62,598 nt of DNA from Calditrichaceae bacterium (GTDB lineage Bacteria > Calditrichota > Calditrichia > RBG-13-44-9 > J075). The notes under the pieces were generated by a model that ran no database searches, was not told where the DNA came from, and worked only from the letters and a program-made list of their open reading frames with translations. Positions within the stretch are counted from its first letter, which is position 1. Every line of letters starts with the position of its first letter. The DNA lies in the NCBI GenBank assembly GCA_013360445.1, contig JABWBP010000038.1, positions 1-62,598 of the forward strand, given 5' to 3'. The translations under genes were made by a program, and so were the position numbers. This document shows positions 7,917 to 16,297 of the stretch, piece after piece.

Positions 7917-8678
7917 ATGCGCAATATTCTACGGCTGATGCTGTTGATTCCGGTGTTCTTCACCCTGCTTTCTTTCAACGTTTCCGGCAAAGAGGCGGTG
8001 GGAAAGATCTCTTTTTACGTGGGGCGGGTATTTGTTATCCCTGCGGGCACCACGGAACTGGCCATGGCCACTTTTAACAAACCTCTCTTTGCCGGCGATA
8101 AAATCGAGACGAAAAAAGAGAGCCGCTGCGAGATCACCCTGGCAACCGGCGACGTCATCCGGGTGGACGCAAATTCGCTCTTTACCCTGGAAATCGTGGA
8201 AATGAGCGGCAAGAGCGTCAAAACGGAGTCCTCGCTGCAGCAGGGTAAAGTCTGGAACAATATCAAAAAGATCTTTACCGACGAAGGCTCTTTCAAGGTG
8301 AAGTCTCCCTCCGCGGTGATCGCCGTGCGGGGAACCATCTACCGGGTGGACGCCAACCCGGACAGCACCACAGACGTGAAGGTTTATGACGGCGAAGTAG
8401 CGGTCACTCCCTATTCCCCGGGCATGGGGCAGGGCGCGGCGCCGCCCCAGCAACCGGGAGTGCAAAAACCGCAGCAGGTTGCCCCTCCCCAGCAGGTTTC
8501 CGGGCCGCAGGAAGTTTCCGTGGAAACCTGGATGGAGATCGTCAAAGCGCAGCAACAGATTTTAGTGCGCCCCAACGGCACTTTCCAGCGTTCGGAGTTC
8601 AACCTGGAGGAAGACGCCAAATCCGATTGGGTGCAGTGGAACTTGAAGCGGGATCAGCTGCTGGAGGAACAACGGTGA
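7917..8678 (+). CDS. FecR-domain exported protein
   Basis: The start at 7917 is preferred because GAGGAG lies 7 bases upstream; an ATG 18 bases earlier would include the ribosome site. The 253-residue protein has a signal peptide (residues 1-22) and a FecR domain at about 25-155: VGKISFYVGRVFVIPAG, GDKIETKKESRCEITLATGDVIRVDANS and the hallmark VKSPSAVIAVRGTIYRVD. A proline/glutamine-rich linker and a charged C-terminal helix follow. FecR domains outside iron signalling are thought to bind envelope polymers or act as surface beta-sandwich modules. It lies just downstream of the FlgT/CsgG-like cluster on the same strand and may belong with it functionally, although a terminator separates them. 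Confidence 0.8.
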   Translation: MRNILRLMLLIPVFFTLLSFNVSGKEAVGKISFYVGRVFVIPAGTTELAMATFNKPLFAGDKIETKKESRCEITLATGDVIRVDANSLFTLEIVEMSGKSVKTESSLQQGKVWNNIKKIFTDEGSFKVKSPSAVIAVRGTIYRVDANPDSTTDVKVYDGEVAVTPYSPGMGQGAAPPQQPGVQKPQQVAPPQQVSGPQEVSVETWMEIVKAQQQILVRPNGTFQRSEFNLEEDAKSDWVQWNLKRDQLLEEQR

Positions 8679-8757
8679 GCGCATAGCGCATAGGGCATAG
8701 ATAACTATTCCTTATGCTCTCTGCGCCATGCGCTATGCTCTCTGCCCTATGCGCCGG
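8678..8757. repeat. GCGCATAGG word array, inverted
   Basis: GCGCATAGCGCATAGGGCATAG at the left is mirrored by CTATGC-containing words (ATGCGCTATGCTCTCTGCCCTATGCGC) at the right, with about 9-bp periodicity. It sits between converging genes and runs into the end of the pentapeptide protein. A related copy is at 26058-26132. Confidence 0.65.
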
Positions 8758-10624
8758 GCCGTTCGGCGGCGGTCAAATCATCGAAAGTGACGCCGGGATA
8801 GAGGCGCAGCAGGTAAATGCTGCTCTCGTATTCATAAACAATGTTCCGGCCCTCACGATCCATGGCTATTTCGGTTTTATGGAACCGCCGCCCGTCGCGG
8901 TAGCTGCGGTCGCCGTCTAACAAGGGGGGGACTAAATCCACGAAGCGGTTGTTCGACCACAATTTAATGGTCGAAAAAAATTCTAAGGTCATTCCCGAAT
9001 AACTGCAAAGCGCGACATGCTGCGCCTGCTCGGAGGCGGAGAGAGAGGGAATTTTCGGCTCGTAGATGGGGAAAAGCTCGCGTATTTCCCCGCTTTCGAG
9101 GTGCGCATAAACCGCGCTCAATTTCGATCCCGCCCCGCGAGGCAGCTTTTCTTCCCTTACAAACACCACGCCCCCGTTTCCGCCATAGAACAATTGTTCC
9201 TGGTATGGGATTGCGGGGGCAAATTTTTTTAGCGTCTCCCCGCGGAGGGAAATCGCCCGGTTTTCAACCAAAACGCCTTGCAAATCCGGGAGGGGAACAA
9301 AACTGAGCCACTTTTTCCGGGCATCCAGGGGAACTTCTTGCACGGTTCCATCCTCTGGCGAAGCCACAGATACCTGCAGGGAGATCCCAAAGAGATAGGA
9401 ACGGTCGCTGCTGTAGCGGTAGGCGCTCAGGTAAGCGCGCCGGTCGCGGTCGAACAGCCAGATTTCATCTATTTCCCAGTCCAGGTCCCATGCCGGAAAG
9501 CCGCCGGTGTTGATTTCCAGCGGCGATTCGACCCCGGTTGCAATGTCGTAGAGATATAATTGTTTGAGTTTTCTGCGGGAGGAAGTTTCCCCGGCGGCCC
9601 GGAAATAAATTACCCGGCTGCCCTCCGGGTTGATTCCCGGTTCCAGGCCCCGGGCGATTTGCTTTACGGTATAGAGGGTGTCGAAGCGCACCAGGTGGGG
9701 AGCGAGCGGGGAATTTCGAGAAATGGTGATCCTGGCCTGGTAGAGTTTGAAGCGGGTAAATTCGGCGCTGTCGATATCCGCTAACTGCGCGGCGTAAACC
9801 TTCAGATCATAATCGCCGATGAAATAGTTTTGAAGCCGGTAATGAAAGCTGCCGTCTTCTCCCGGCAAGGGGCTGCTGAGGAACTCCCCGTTGAGGTACA
9901 CGTAGCTTTTGGCGTCCCCGGGAACGATGATCGAGAAATCTGCGTGCAGGTTCTTCCACACTAAGTAGATGCACCACAACAGCGCCAGCGCCAGCAATAT
10001 CAGCATCGCCCGGATGATCAATTTCCGGCGGGCGGGATTGGCATATTTAAAATTGGCCTTGAACAGGTTGGCGTTTTTGAAATCGACGTTTACCGTTTCG
10101 ATGCGGAAAAGGTTTGCATGGGAGAAATCGGTCGCGATGAGCACGGTTTCATCTAAAATGGCCTGGGTCAGGTTGGCCTGGATGAGGCGCGCCGCGGTAA
10201 GATTGGCCTGGCGGAAGTTGGCCTGCTGCAAATTCGCTTCGTTGAGAACCGCTTCTTCCAGGTTGGCTTCCCGGAAATTCACCCCTTCCAGGTGGGCTTT
10301 GACCAGGTACGCCCGGTAGAGCTGCGCCCCGGAAAGGTCGGCGCGGTGGAGAGAGGCTTCGTAGAGGTTCGCATCGCTGAGATTGGCATGGGAGAGATTC
10401 GCTTTGGTCAGATCCGCCTGGTTCAGAAAAGACCAGCTCAAATCCGCTTCGCTGAGATTGGCCCAGCTCAGGTTTACGCCGCGGAAATTTCCCCCGCTCA
10501 AATTCGCTTTGCTCAAATCCGCCCAGCTCAAATCCGGGTTGGTAACCTCCGGATTCAACTCTCGCCAGCGGTTCCAGGCCTCCGCTCCTTGTAAAACTGT
10601 CTTTAAGTGCTCTTTATTCGCCAT
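8747..10624 (-). CDS. Pentapeptide-repeat membrane protein with extracytoplasmic beta-propeller-like region
   Basis: The 625-residue protein starts with a short helical segment, then residues about 31-195 form about 30 pentapeptide repeats (A[D/N]LxxA, e.g. ADLSKANLSGGNF, ANLSHANLSDANL). These fold as a right-handed quadrilateral helix. A single transmembrane helix follows at about 201-225 (LIIRAMLILLALALLWCIYLVW). The C-terminal 400 residues begin with a small beta domain containing YVYLNGEFLSSPLPGEDGSF, like PEGA/carbohydrate-binding modules. They continue as WD40/TolB-like blades (INPEGSRVIYFRAAG, LKQLYLYDIATG, GRNIVYEYESSIYLLRL). This suggests a cytosolic pentapeptide platform coupled to an envelope-facing propeller. 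No catalytic motif is seen. GAGGAAGG precedes the start. Confidence 0.8.
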   Translation of the reverse strand: MANKEHLKTVLQGAEAWNRWRELNPEVTNPDLSWADLSKANLSGGNFRGVNLSWANLSEADLSWSFLNQADLTKANLSHANLSDANLYEASLHRADLSGAQLYRAYLVKAHLEGVNFREANLEEAVLNEANLQQANFRQANLTAARLIQANLTQAILDETVLIATDFSHANLFRIETVNVDFKNANLFKANFKYANPARRKLIIRAMLILLALALLWCIYLVWKNLHADFSIIVPGDAKSYVYLNGEFLSSPLPGEDGSFHYRLQNYFIGDYDLKVYAAQLADIDSAEFTRFKLYQARITISRNSPLAPHLVRFDTLYTVKQIARGLEPGINPEGSRVIYFRAAGETSSRRKLKQLYLYDIATGVESPLEINTGGFPAWDLDWEIDEIWLFDRDRRAYLSAYRYSSDRSYLFGISLQVSVASPEDGTVQEVPLDARKKWLSFVPLPDLQGVLVENRAISLRGETLKKFAPAIPYQEQLFYGGNGGVVFVREEKLPRGAGSKLSAVYAHLESGEIRELFPIYEPKIPSLSASEQAQHVALCSYSGMTLEFFSTIKLWSNNRFVDLVPPLLDGDRSYRDGRRFHKTEIAMDREGRNIVYEYESSIYLLRLYPGVTFDDLTAAERPGA

Positions 10625-10849
10625 TCCTTCCTCGCCAGGTTACGGCAAACCTTTCAAATATCCCGCTAATGTTCGCCTGAATATACAACATTCCGGGGAA
10701 ACTTGCCAGAGGCGACTTTTGGCTGGCCGGCAAGGCGCATCCCGCGGCAGGGCGACCGGCCCCAGGGGGATGGCTTGCGCCTCAGCGATGCCGGCGTTAG
10801 AGGGTGTTTGGAAATTCGCCACTCCCGGAAGGGATCCCTTTGGGAAAAG

Positions 10850-10957
10850 TCACGATGTCACAGAGTCACAGAGTCACAGAGTCACAGAGTCACAGAGTCA
10901 CAGAGTCACAGAGTCACAGAGTCTCAGAGTCACAGAGTCTCAGAGTCACGAAGTCTC
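10850..10957. repeat. Octanucleotide tandem repeat TCACAGAG
   Basis: Thirteen head-to-tail 8-bp units are seen. Eight consecutive perfect TCACAGAG copies occupy 10858-10921. They are followed by alternating TCTCAGAG and TCACAGAG units and flanked by degenerate TCACGATG and TCACGAAG units. The unit is the same word that makes the dispersed CACAGAG arrays elsewhere in the window. The array does not divide into spacers, so it is not a CRISPR. Confidence 0.9.
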
Positions 10958-10984
10958 AAATCCCGGCCATCCGCATTCGCGTTA

Positions 10985-11102
10985 ACCTAAGTAAAAAATC
11001 ACCGCAAAGACGCAAAGACGCAGAAGTTTTAGAGAGTTTTCGCCTGAAATTCCTCCTTTGCGTCTTAGCGTCTTTGCGGTTAAAAATACCTAAGGTTAAC
11101 GG
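10985..11102. repeat. GCAAAGACGC inverted intergenic element, copy 1
   Basis: TAACCTAAGT...ACCGCAAAGACGCAAAGACGC at the left is mirrored by GCGTCTTAGCGTCTTTGCGGT...ACCTAAGGTTAAC at the right, with an AT-rich centre. Related copies are at 28420-28562 and 29553-29702. The arms repeat a 9-bp word. The remaining sequence to the protease stop codon shows no gene. Confidence 0.75.
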
Positions 11103-11205
11103 GAATGCGGCCATCCGGGAACAAAAAAGCATTCAAATTCTTGGTGCAATCTTAGTGTCGTTGTGGCATGTTTTTCGATTTTTCAAATACCCTCTTAATA
11201 CCCTC

Positions 11206-14037
11206 TTACTCCGGGTACAGGATGAAAAGGGCATAATTGTTCGCATTCAAATAGGCCTGCGCGGCCTTGCGGATAGCGGCGGCGTCTAACTTTTCCACGT
11301 ATTGCGGATAGTCGAGAATATTCCGGGGGCTTTCGCCGTTGAAATAGTAAAATTGCAGGCTGCTGAGCCAGTGGTTGTTCTCCTTCAGGTCGGTCTCATA
11401 CTGCCGGCGCTGGGTTTCCTTGATTTTCTGAAGGTATTTGTCGCTCGCCCCAAACTGTTTCAGGCTGTCGATTTGCTGGAAAACGGTCTGGATCAGCTCT
11501 TCCACCCGCTCCGGCGCGCAGCCGAAGGACACCGAAAATTCGTAATCCGGCTCCGGGTAATGGGAAGGCGAGGCGCGCACTCCCACACCGTAGGTTCCGC
11601 CCAAGTCCTCCCGCAGGGTTTCCCGCAGCTTGATGCGCAGCAGCGCAGCCAGGGCGCCGATGTCGTAGCGGTTCTGGCGGCTCCAATCGAACGGCCCGGT
11701 AAAAATGATCCGCACCTCGCTTTTTTCCTCCCGGCCTTTGCGCACCTCTTTGCGGATGACCCCCGCGGGGGGGCGAATGCCCACATCTTTCCAGGTTTCC
11801 CGGCGATTCAAGGAGGGCAGGCTGCCTAAGTAGGCTTCCGCCAGGGGGCGGAGCGCGGCCAGGTCCAGGTTCCCGACGAAAATGAAGGTAAAATCGCTGG
11901 CGTCGGCGAAACGCTCCTGGTAGATGGCGAAGGAGCGGGCCAGGTTCATCTCCTCCAAAAGTTCTTCGGACCAGGGCCGCGACCGGAAATGGCGCTGCGC
12001 CATCACCACGTCGATGGTGTCTTCAAAGGCGCTTTCCGGGTCGGCGCTGCGATTTTGCAGGAATCCCTTGATGCGCGAGCGGTAGGAGAGGTAAGCGGTG
12101 CTGTCTTTGCGCGGGGCGGTGAAGTAGAGATGGATCAACTGGAACAGGGTTTCCAGGTCCCGGGGCGAGGCGCTGCCGGAAATGCTCTCCGTAAGAGCGC
12201 CGATGCCCGGCGATACGGCGACCACCTTGCCGGCTAACTTCTTTTGCAATTCGATCTGGCTGAAATCGCCCGCCCCGCCCTGGGACACGATCGAGGCCGC
12301 GGTGACCGCGGCGATGTAATCCCGATCCGGCAGCAGCGAATTTCCCCCGGGGCTGTAGGCGCTGAAAATCACTTCGTCATTCTGAAAATCGGTCGCTTTC
12401 AGGATCACCCGCACCCCGTTGGAAAGGGTCCACTCGCTGACCCCGATCTCATCGAACTGCTTTTCCGCGGAGATTTTGCCGGGAAAGGGGCTGACCGGCA
12501 GCAGCGGCGCTTCCGAAACCTGGTCCACGTAAGGGGTAATGGTCGCCCCGGCGGCTTTTTGGAAAACCGCTTGCAGCTCCGCCGCGGTGGGAACGGCGAC
12601 CCCTTCCTTCTCCGGCAGGTTCACTAACACCACCCGGTTGTGGTCGGTGAGCAATTCCCCGGCCAGGCGGTTGACCTCTTCTAAAGTGATTCCGGGAATG
12701 AATTTTTGATACAACCGGTATTCGTGCTCAATGCCCGGGATCGGCTCCGCGGTGAGGAAGTTGCGGATATATTCCGCAGCATACACCCGCGATTCGGTTT
12801 TATCGCGCTCCTGGTAAGCCTGCTCCATGCCCCGCAGCATCTCGATTTTCCGGCGCTGCAATTCCGTGGCGGTAAACCCGAAACGCCGGACCCGCGCCGC
12901 TTCCACCAGCAGGGTCTCCAGGCCGCCGGCGACCTGGTCTTCTTTCACCCCGGCGGAGATTACGTACACCTCTTTGGTGCGCACGAAGCGCCCCTGGCCG
13001 GAGAAAGCGAACAGGAAGGGAGGCTCCGGCTGGCGGCGCAGCTCATCCAGGCGCTGGTTGAACATGGCGTCGTAGAGCGCTTCCACCAGGGAGCGGCGGT
13101 AGGCGGCTTCGCTGCCTTCTTCCCGGGTATCGCGTTTATAATAAACGCTCACCCGGCTGCCGGTCGCCTCCGGGTCGGCGGCAACGGCGAAGAGCGGCTC
13201 GCGGTGGTCGGGAACGGGGTAAAACTCCCGTTTCCGGGGGGCGGGGGAGGGGGGAATGCCGGAAAAATGGGTTTTGATGAGGTTCTCGATATGGGATTTG
13301 TCGAAATCGCCCACCGCCACCAGGGCCATCATATCCGGGCGATACCAGTCGCGGTAAAACCGGCGCAGGGTTTCGTGATGAAAAGTGTCCAACACCGCTT
13401 TTTGCCCGATGGGCAGGCGTTCGGCGTAGCGGGAATCCTTGAAAAGGATGGGAAACTGTTTGTCCCTCATGCGGGCGTCCGCCCCGCGCCCCAACCGCCA
13501 CTCTTCGATGACCACCCCGCGCTCTTTGTCGATCTCCTCCGGCTCGAAACTGACCCGGTAAGCCCATTCCTGCAAAATCCGGAAGGCGGTTTCCACGATT
13601 TCGCTGCTGTCCGTGGGGATTTGCAGCATATAGACGGTTTCATCGAAGCTGGTATAGGCGTTGACGTCCGGCCCGAAGCGCATCCCGATGGACTCCAGGT
13701 AGTCGATCAATTCCTGTTTGGCGAAGTGTTCCGTTCCGTTAAAGGCCATGTGCTCCACGAAGTGCGCCAGACCCTGCTGGTCCTGGTCTTCCAAAATGGA
13801 GCCGGCGTTGACGGCCAGGCGCACCTCGGCGCGGTTTTCCGGCTTGCGGTTGGCGCGAATGTAGTATTTCAGCCCGTTGCTCAATTGGCCGATGGTGATG
13901 CTGCTGTCCTGGGGCAGCAGGGTTTCCGCGCCGGGTGGGGGAGCGGGGCTGGCGGTTTCTTTCCCGGAGCGGGCGCCGGAGCAGGCGCCGAGCAGAATCG
14001 CGAGGAAGATGGCGCTCAAGAGGGGCAATGTTCGCAT
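11206..14037 (-). CDS. M16-family zinc metalloprotease, lipoprotein
   Basis: The 943-residue protein is a predicted lipoprotein (lipobox LGAC, Cys19). The first M16 domain carries the inverted zinc motif HxxEH at residues 92-96 (AHFVEHMAFNGT). The downstream glutamates in KERGVVIEEWRLGRG supply the third ligand in the family. The second half contains the non-catalytic M16C domains (SEWTLSNGVRVILKATDFQNDEVIFSAYSPGG, then GTYGVGVRAS). The length fits the two-domain PqqL/YhjJ-like zinc peptidases of the envelope. It probably degrades small peptides in the periplasm or at the membrane. GGAG lies just before the ATG. A long open frame on the opposite strand (12706-14160) is a high-GC shadow. Confidence 0.92.
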   Translation of the reverse strand: MRTLPLLSAIFLAILLGACSGARSGKETASPAPPPGAETLLPQDSSITIGQLSNGLKYYIRANRKPENRAEVRLAVNAGSILEDQDQQGLAHFVEHMAFNGTEHFAKQELIDYLESIGMRFGPDVNAYTSFDETVYMLQIPTDSSEIVETAFRILQEWAYRVSFEPEEIDKERGVVIEEWRLGRGADARMRDKQFPILFKDSRYAERLPIGQKAVLDTFHHETLRRFYRDWYRPDMMALVAVGDFDKSHIENLIKTHFSGIPPSPAPRKREFYPVPDHREPLFAVAADPEATGSRVSVYYKRDTREEGSEAAYRRSLVEALYDAMFNQRLDELRRQPEPPFLFAFSGQGRFVRTKEVYVISAGVKEDQVAGGLETLLVEAARVRRFGFTATELQRRKIEMLRGMEQAYQERDKTESRVYAAEYIRNFLTAEPIPGIEHEYRLYQKFIPGITLEEVNRLAGELLTDHNRVVLVNLPEKEGVAVPTAAELQAVFQKAAGATITPYVDQVSEAPLLPVSPFPGKISAEKQFDEIGVSEWTLSNGVRVILKATDFQNDEVIFSAYSPGGNSLLPDRDYIAAVTAASIVSQGGAGDFSQIELQKKLAGKVVAVSPGIGALTESISGSASPRDLETLFQLIHLYFTAPRKDSTAYLSYRSRIKGFLQNRSADPESAFEDTIDVVMAQRHFRSRPWSEELLEEMNLARSFAIYQERFADASDFTFIFVGNLDLAALRPLAEAYLGSLPSLNRRETWKDVGIRPPAGVIRKEVRKGREEKSEVRIIFTGPFDWSRQNRYDIGALAALLRIKLRETLREDLGGTYGVGVRASPSHYPEPDYEFSVSFGCAPERVEELIQTVFQQIDSLKQFGASDKYLQKIKETQRRQYETDLKENNHWLSSLQFYYFNGESPRNILDYPQYVEKLDAAAIRKAAQAYLNANNYALFILYPE

Positions 14038-14194
14038 GGTTTATCTCCCGTTGGTCAAATATCCCGGTTCAAAGGGCGGAAATATAACCATTTTTCCCCA
14101 TGGGTGAAAGGTATCTTTTGGCCGGAAGGGCAGAGAAAATACGCTAAAGCGAATCAATAGAGGGAGGAAATAAATAAGGGGGTGTTTGAAAATT

Positions 14195-14480
14195 CGATTC
14201 AGCGCCCCAAAATCGTTCAAGAAGGCATGGCATAGCCATACCTGTTTTGCCCTGAAAGGGCTTAATTCCATAGCCCAGGGTAAGCGACGAAGTCGCGCCA
14301 CCCTGGGCCTAAATTATACCACCCAACTGCACCCTGAAGGGGTGCAACAAAACCATAGAGAATTGTGCAACCCTTTCAGGGTTGATTGGATCTGGATATT
14401 TTATAACCCAGGGTGGCGCGCCGATGGCGCTTACCCTGGGCTATGATGTGTAACGCTTTCAGCGTTGGGTTTTCAAAAAG
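14195..14480. repeat. Palindromic intergenic repeat cluster (CCCAGGGT type)
   Basis: The sequence between the protease and the DUF4105 gene holds a large inverted pair. TAGCCCAGGGTAAGCG...CGCCACCCTGGGC at 14271-14308 is mirrored by CCCAGGGTGGCG...GCTTACCCTGGGCTA at 14407-14443. Smaller palindromes such as CACCCTGAAGGGGTGC lie between them. No coding region is supported. The rest of the gap to 14645 is AT-rich leader. Confidence 0.75.
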
Positions 14481-14644
14481 CAGCACGCTTATTTTACCCT
14501 TATTTTTCTTACGCTAAGCGACCAGCCTGAATAGATACTCAAGAAGAATAATAAGAATTTTCTCTTTTCCGGTTAACTTAATATAATTAACTTTTTTCGA
14601 AGCTAAACTTTGCGGATTTATGCAAACAGGTTCAAAACCAAACA

Positions 14645-15904
14645 TTGGAAGAATCGCGTAGATTGAAACGGTTTATACGGCGCTGCATTTTATTTGCTTT
14701 CCTGTTCTTGTTGATCAGCCCGGAGAGCATTCTTTCCCAACCGCAACTGCCCGGCCGGCTTTCGCCGCAGGCGCAAATTTCCCTCCTGACCGTCACTCCC
14801 GGGCGGGAACTCTATTCCACCTTCGGGCACAGCGCCATCCGCATCGTCGATCCCCCGTACCAGCTCGACCGCATCTACAACTACGGCACCTTCGATTTCG
14901 AGGAGCCGGGATTCTATCTCAAGTTCACCCGCGGGCTGTTGGATTATGTGCTCTCCGCCTATTCCTACTCCTTTGCGGAATATCAATACACGGAAGAGCG
15001 CCGGGGAATCATCCAGCAGACCCTCGCGCTTACCCCGGAGATGAAGCAGGCGCTCTACCGCTTCCTGGAGTGGAACTACCGCCCGGAAAACCGCCGCTAC
15101 CGCTACGATTTTTTCTTCGACAACTGCGCCACCCGCATCCGCGACGTGTTCGAGAAAACCCTCGGCGAGAATCTGCAACTGTATTTGAACCCGGAGCGCC
15201 GGCGGAGCTTCCGGCGCTATATCGACCCCTACCTGGTGGGGCATCCCGTCACCCATTTCGGGATGGACCTGGGCCTGGGCGCTCGCTCCGACCGCGTCGC
15301 CAGCGCCCGGGAGGCCATGTTCCTGCCCGATTACCTCTATGAAAGCTTCGCCGGGGCGACCATCGCCATCGAGGGGCAAACCCTTCCCTTCGTCGCCCGC
15401 ACCGATACCCTGCTGTGGTTCCCGGGGGCGGATAAAATCACCCCCGCGCTGCCCTGGAGCGACATCATCCTGTGGGGGCTGTTCCTCGTTTCCGGGGTTC
15501 TGACTTACCGGGCGCTTCGCTCCCGCAAGCGCTCCTCGCCCCCAAACCCCTGGTTCGATGCAATTCTTTTCGGCCTGACCGGCCTGGCCGGGGCAATGAT
15601 CCTGTTTCTCTGGTTCGGCACCGACCACAAGGTGACCCCGGACAACTGGAACTTGCTGTGGGCCTGGCCGCTGCACCTGGTTGCGGCGGGGCTGCTCATT
15701 TCCCGCCGGAAACGGCGCTGGCCGGGGTGGTATTTTGCCCTGTACGCGCTGCTGATGGTGCTGGTGCTGGCGGGCTGGTCCTTCTGGCCGCAGGAATTTC
15801 ACCCCGCCGCCCTTCCCCTGGCGCTGGCCCTGGCAGTGCGCAGCGGCTGGCGGGGGTATTTTATGATATTGAGGCCTGATGTTACGCGGAGTGGAAAAAT
15901 TTAG
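14645..15904 (+). CDS. DUF4105 (Lnb N-terminal-like) membrane protein
   Basis: The 419-residue protein has a signal peptide or anchor at about residues 10-30. The DUF4105 domain lies at about 35-200: ELYSTFGHSAIRIVDP, YNYGTFDFEEPGFYLKFTRGLLDYVLS and YRYDFFFDNCATRIRDVFE. The conserved His and the NCATR cysteine are the presumed catalytic residues, as in NlpC/P60-like papain-fold enzymes and lacto-N-biosidase chaperone-like modules. Three or more transmembrane helices follow in the C-terminal 160 residues. The substrate is unknown. The start is uncertain: only TTG codons (14645 or 14663) are available before the signal sequence and neither has a strong ribosome site. Confidence 0.8.
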   Translation: MEESRRLKRFIRRCILFAFLFLLISPESILSQPQLPGRLSPQAQISLLTVTPGRELYSTFGHSAIRIVDPPYQLDRIYNYGTFDFEEPGFYLKFTRGLLDYVLSAYSYSFAEYQYTEERRGIIQQTLALTPEMKQALYRFLEWNYRPENRRYRYDFFFDNCATRIRDVFEKTLGENLQLYLNPERRRSFRRYIDPYLVGHPVTHFGMDLGLGARSDRVASAREAMFLPDYLYESFAGATIAIEGQTLPFVARTDTLLWFPGADKITPALPWSDIILWGLFLVSGVLTYRALRSRKRSSPPNPWFDAILFGLTGLAGAMILFLWFGTDHKVTPDNWNLLWAWPLHLVAAGLLISRRKRRWPGWYFALYALLMVLVLAGWSFWPQEFHPAALPLALALAVRSGWRGYFMILRPDVTRSGKI

Positions 15905-15985
15905 CCATAGAGGGCACAGAGAGCACAGAGGTAATGAAATGCTGGTGTAGAATGGAAAATTTTTAGCTCCAAAAGGGCGTCAATC
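15905..15985. other. Leader of the DGR template cassette
   Basis: This gap contains a degenerate CACAGAG word array (15906-15932), then AT-rich sequence (GTAGAATGGAAAATTTTTAG) that could hold a promoter -10 region. I cannot assign promoter boxes with confidence. The nonamer TAGCTCCAA at 15964-15972 recurs at 16188-16196. Confidence 0.4.
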
Positions 15986-15988
15986 GTG

Positions 15989-16120
15989 GGTTCGAACCGG
16001 GTGTTGCGCGGCGGCAGCTGGAACAACAACGCGCAGAATTGCCGCTCCGCGAATCGCAACAACAACGCCCCGGGCAACCGCAACAACAACGTTGGCTTCC
16101 GCCTGGTGTTCGTCCCGTAG
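15989..16120 (+). repeat. DGR template repeat (TR)
   Basis: This non-coding 132-bp block aligns without gaps to the last 132 bases of the NACHT/FGE gene (19157-19288); homology ends sharply on the left and within about 4 bases after the stop on the right. Read in the frame of that gene it encodes runs of Asn (three NNN triplets from AAC codons), the signature of a DGR template. Of 29 adenines, 14 differ in the variable copy (6 to T, 6 to G, 2 to C). Of 103 non-adenines only 5 differ. The last 33 bases are identical in both copies, as expected for the homing-initiation end. There is no start codon, and no open frame reaches it from upstream. Confidence 0.88.
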
Positions 16121-16262
16121 CTCAAGGGTAAAGTCGGATGACTGCCGCTGAACAGATTGGCGTCCCATTCGCCCCGAGGGCGATAAATAGCTCCAACCAA
16201 TGCCCGGTGTTAGTAGGGCAAACGGAGTTTTGTTTCGAAGGCTCCGGGCATTATTTTTTAAG
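16121..16262 (+). ncRNA. Putative TR-RNA spacer ending in an intrinsic terminator
   Basis: About 80 bases of non-coding sequence separate the template repeat from a perfect 9-bp hairpin (AATGCCCGG at 16199-16207 pairing with CCGGGCATT at 16244-16252), which runs into ATTTTTTA. The region also holds a small hairpin CGCCC-CGA-GGGCG near 16170-16182. In characterised DGRs a structured spacer of roughly this size directly 3' of the template is needed for cDNA priming. The inferred transcript would be template plus spacer, stopping before the NACHT gene. The inference rests on layout only. Confidence 0.55.
16199..16260 (+). terminator. Intrinsic terminator after the DGR template
   Basis: The 9-bp perfect stem AATGCCCGG/CCGGGCATT closes a 36-base loop and is followed by ATTTTTTAAGG. 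It would end a template transcript about 35 bases before the NACHT gene start codon, giving the template its own transcription unit. Confidence 0.7.
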
Positions 16263-16297
16263 GTGAGTTTTTTTCAAACAAACAGGAGAAGGGTTCC

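Noticed and set aside
10850-10957. Possible CRISPR array
   Set aside because: The units are 8 bp, contiguous and without spacers, and there are no cas genes.
12706-14160. A 484-codon open frame opposite the M16 protease
   Set aside because: It lies antisense to a gene with clear catalytic motifs, has no recognisable domain, and is explained by high GC at third positions. Other long antisense frames, such as 33476-34402 and 36197-37201, are rejected for the same reason.
15989-16120. Template repeat as a mere fragment of a duplicated FGE-like gene
   Set aside because: Neutral decay would not place 14 of 19 differences on adenines nor leave runs of AAC codons and a gap-free alignment ending sharply at both sides. 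Kept as the main alternative because of the five non-adenine changes.
16115-16185. Sequence after the template repeat (GTAGCTCAAGGGTA...) resembles a tRNA D arm
   Set aside because: No acceptor stem, proper anticodon stem or T loop can be formed; the similarity is limited to the D-arm words. The same holds for 19285-19325 after the variable repeat.
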